NCBI GenBank assembly: GCA_041685075.1
Contig: JAWLGN010000027.1
Span: 1 to 31,223 of the forward strand
DNA from: JAMCRM01 sp041685075
Lineage (GTDB): Bacteria; Acidobacteriota; Terriglobia; Bryobacterales; Bryobacteraceae
Length of the DNA stretch: 31,223 nt
Reading direction: 5' to 3'
In this document: positions 31,071 through 31,223 of the stretch, piece after piece
Layout: every line of letters begins with the position of its first letter
How positions within the stretch are numbered: the stretch's first letter is position 1
Notes under the pieces: model-generated
The model's input: the letters and a program-made list of their open reading frames with translations, nothing else
The model's database searches: none
What the model was told of the DNA's origin: nothing
Translations under genes and position numbers: made by a program

Positions 31071-31223
31071 AATGGGGCCTGGCCCCATTGATGGCGCAGA
31101 GCCGTTCTGGTCGGGCCCGCCGATGGCTCTAGATCATTAATGGGGGCAGACCACCGCCCTGACCTGATAAAACATTCTTAGGGGAATACGTTTGATCAGA
31201 TCAGAAGCGGTATTGGGTCTGCC
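31071..31223. repeat. Palindrome-rich non-coding segment (REP-like)
   Basis: AATGGGGCC/GGCCCCATT (31071-31089) is a near-perfect hairpin just downstream of the SnoaL-like gene and may also serve as its terminator. AGAGCC/GGCTCT (31098-31103, 31125-31130) encloses CGGGCCCG. CATTAATG (31135-31142) is palindromic. GGCAGACC (31145-31152) is inverted as GGTCTGCC at the very window edge (31216-31223). No open frame fits. This resembles repetitive extragenic palindromes or the end of a small mobile element continuing outside. Confidence 0.45.

Noticed and set aside
1..31223. CRISPR arrays, tRNA or rRNA genes, phage or toxin-antitoxin modules
   Set aside because: None seen; no regularly spaced direct repeats, and every sizeable open region is accounted for by metabolic or transport genes.

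Overview
The window is GC-rich and densely coded. It carries hallmarks of Acidobacteriota, most likely the Solibacter/Bryobacter side: a very large Oar-like TonB-dependent receptor with an N-terminal carboxypeptidase-regulatory domain, an ADOP-type fused MacB/FtsX permease, a DUF2961 (GH172-type) protein and several Tat-exported or secreted glycosidases. This is inferred from gene content; no rRNA or marker gene is present.

Layout. 1-192 is the tail of an outer-membrane barrel protein. 193-1347 (-) is a GH172/DUF2961 protein, 1545-1865 (+) a SugE/Gdx guanidinium exporter and 1871-2428 (-) a Maa/LacA acetyltransferase. 2569-5419 (+) is a tightly overlapping three-gene operon: cyclase-family hydrolase, AspA-type deacylase and enolase-superfamily dehydratase. 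From 17603 down to 5441 every gene is on the minus strand with short gaps or overlaps: penicillin-acylase-type amidase, six-hairpin glycosidase-like protein, TonB receptor, a two-piece DMT transporter, RraA-type aldolase, amidohydrolase and a GH39 glycosidase with an apparent frameshift. A GH2 glycosidase (17744-20515, +) is divergent from this unit. It meets an SDR dehydrogenase (20516-21265, -), which is divergent from an IclR-type regulator (21334/21346-22131, +). 22155-27799 (-) is a complete RND efflux operon (adaptor, pump, outer-membrane factor). 28072-30468 (-) is an ADOP permease and 30625-31053 (+) a small NTF2/SnoaL-like protein. The right end (31071-31223) is a non-coding run of palindromes.

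Main discovery. Three promoter regions share an 18-base element TTCC-N5-GCTGGAAAC: 2487-2504 (+), 17674-17691 (-) and 21327-21344 (+). The first two lie exactly 51 bases upstream of a perfect TATAAT -10 box that itself sits just before a start codon without a Shine-Dalgarno sequence. The third is a perfect 16-bp palindrome at the IclR gene's own start. I infer that the IclR protein controls the cyclase-deacylase-dehydratase operon, the roughly 12-kb amidase/glycosidase/TonB/transporter/aldolase operon (probably with the divergent GH2 gene) and itself. These units would then form one co-regulated uptake and catabolic system: outer-membrane import, periplasmic deacylation and deglycosylation, inner-membrane transport, then cytoplasmic dehydration, dehydrogenation and aldol cleavage. 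The substrate is unknown; an N-acylated or amide-linked glycoside or uronate-type compound would fit the enzyme set.
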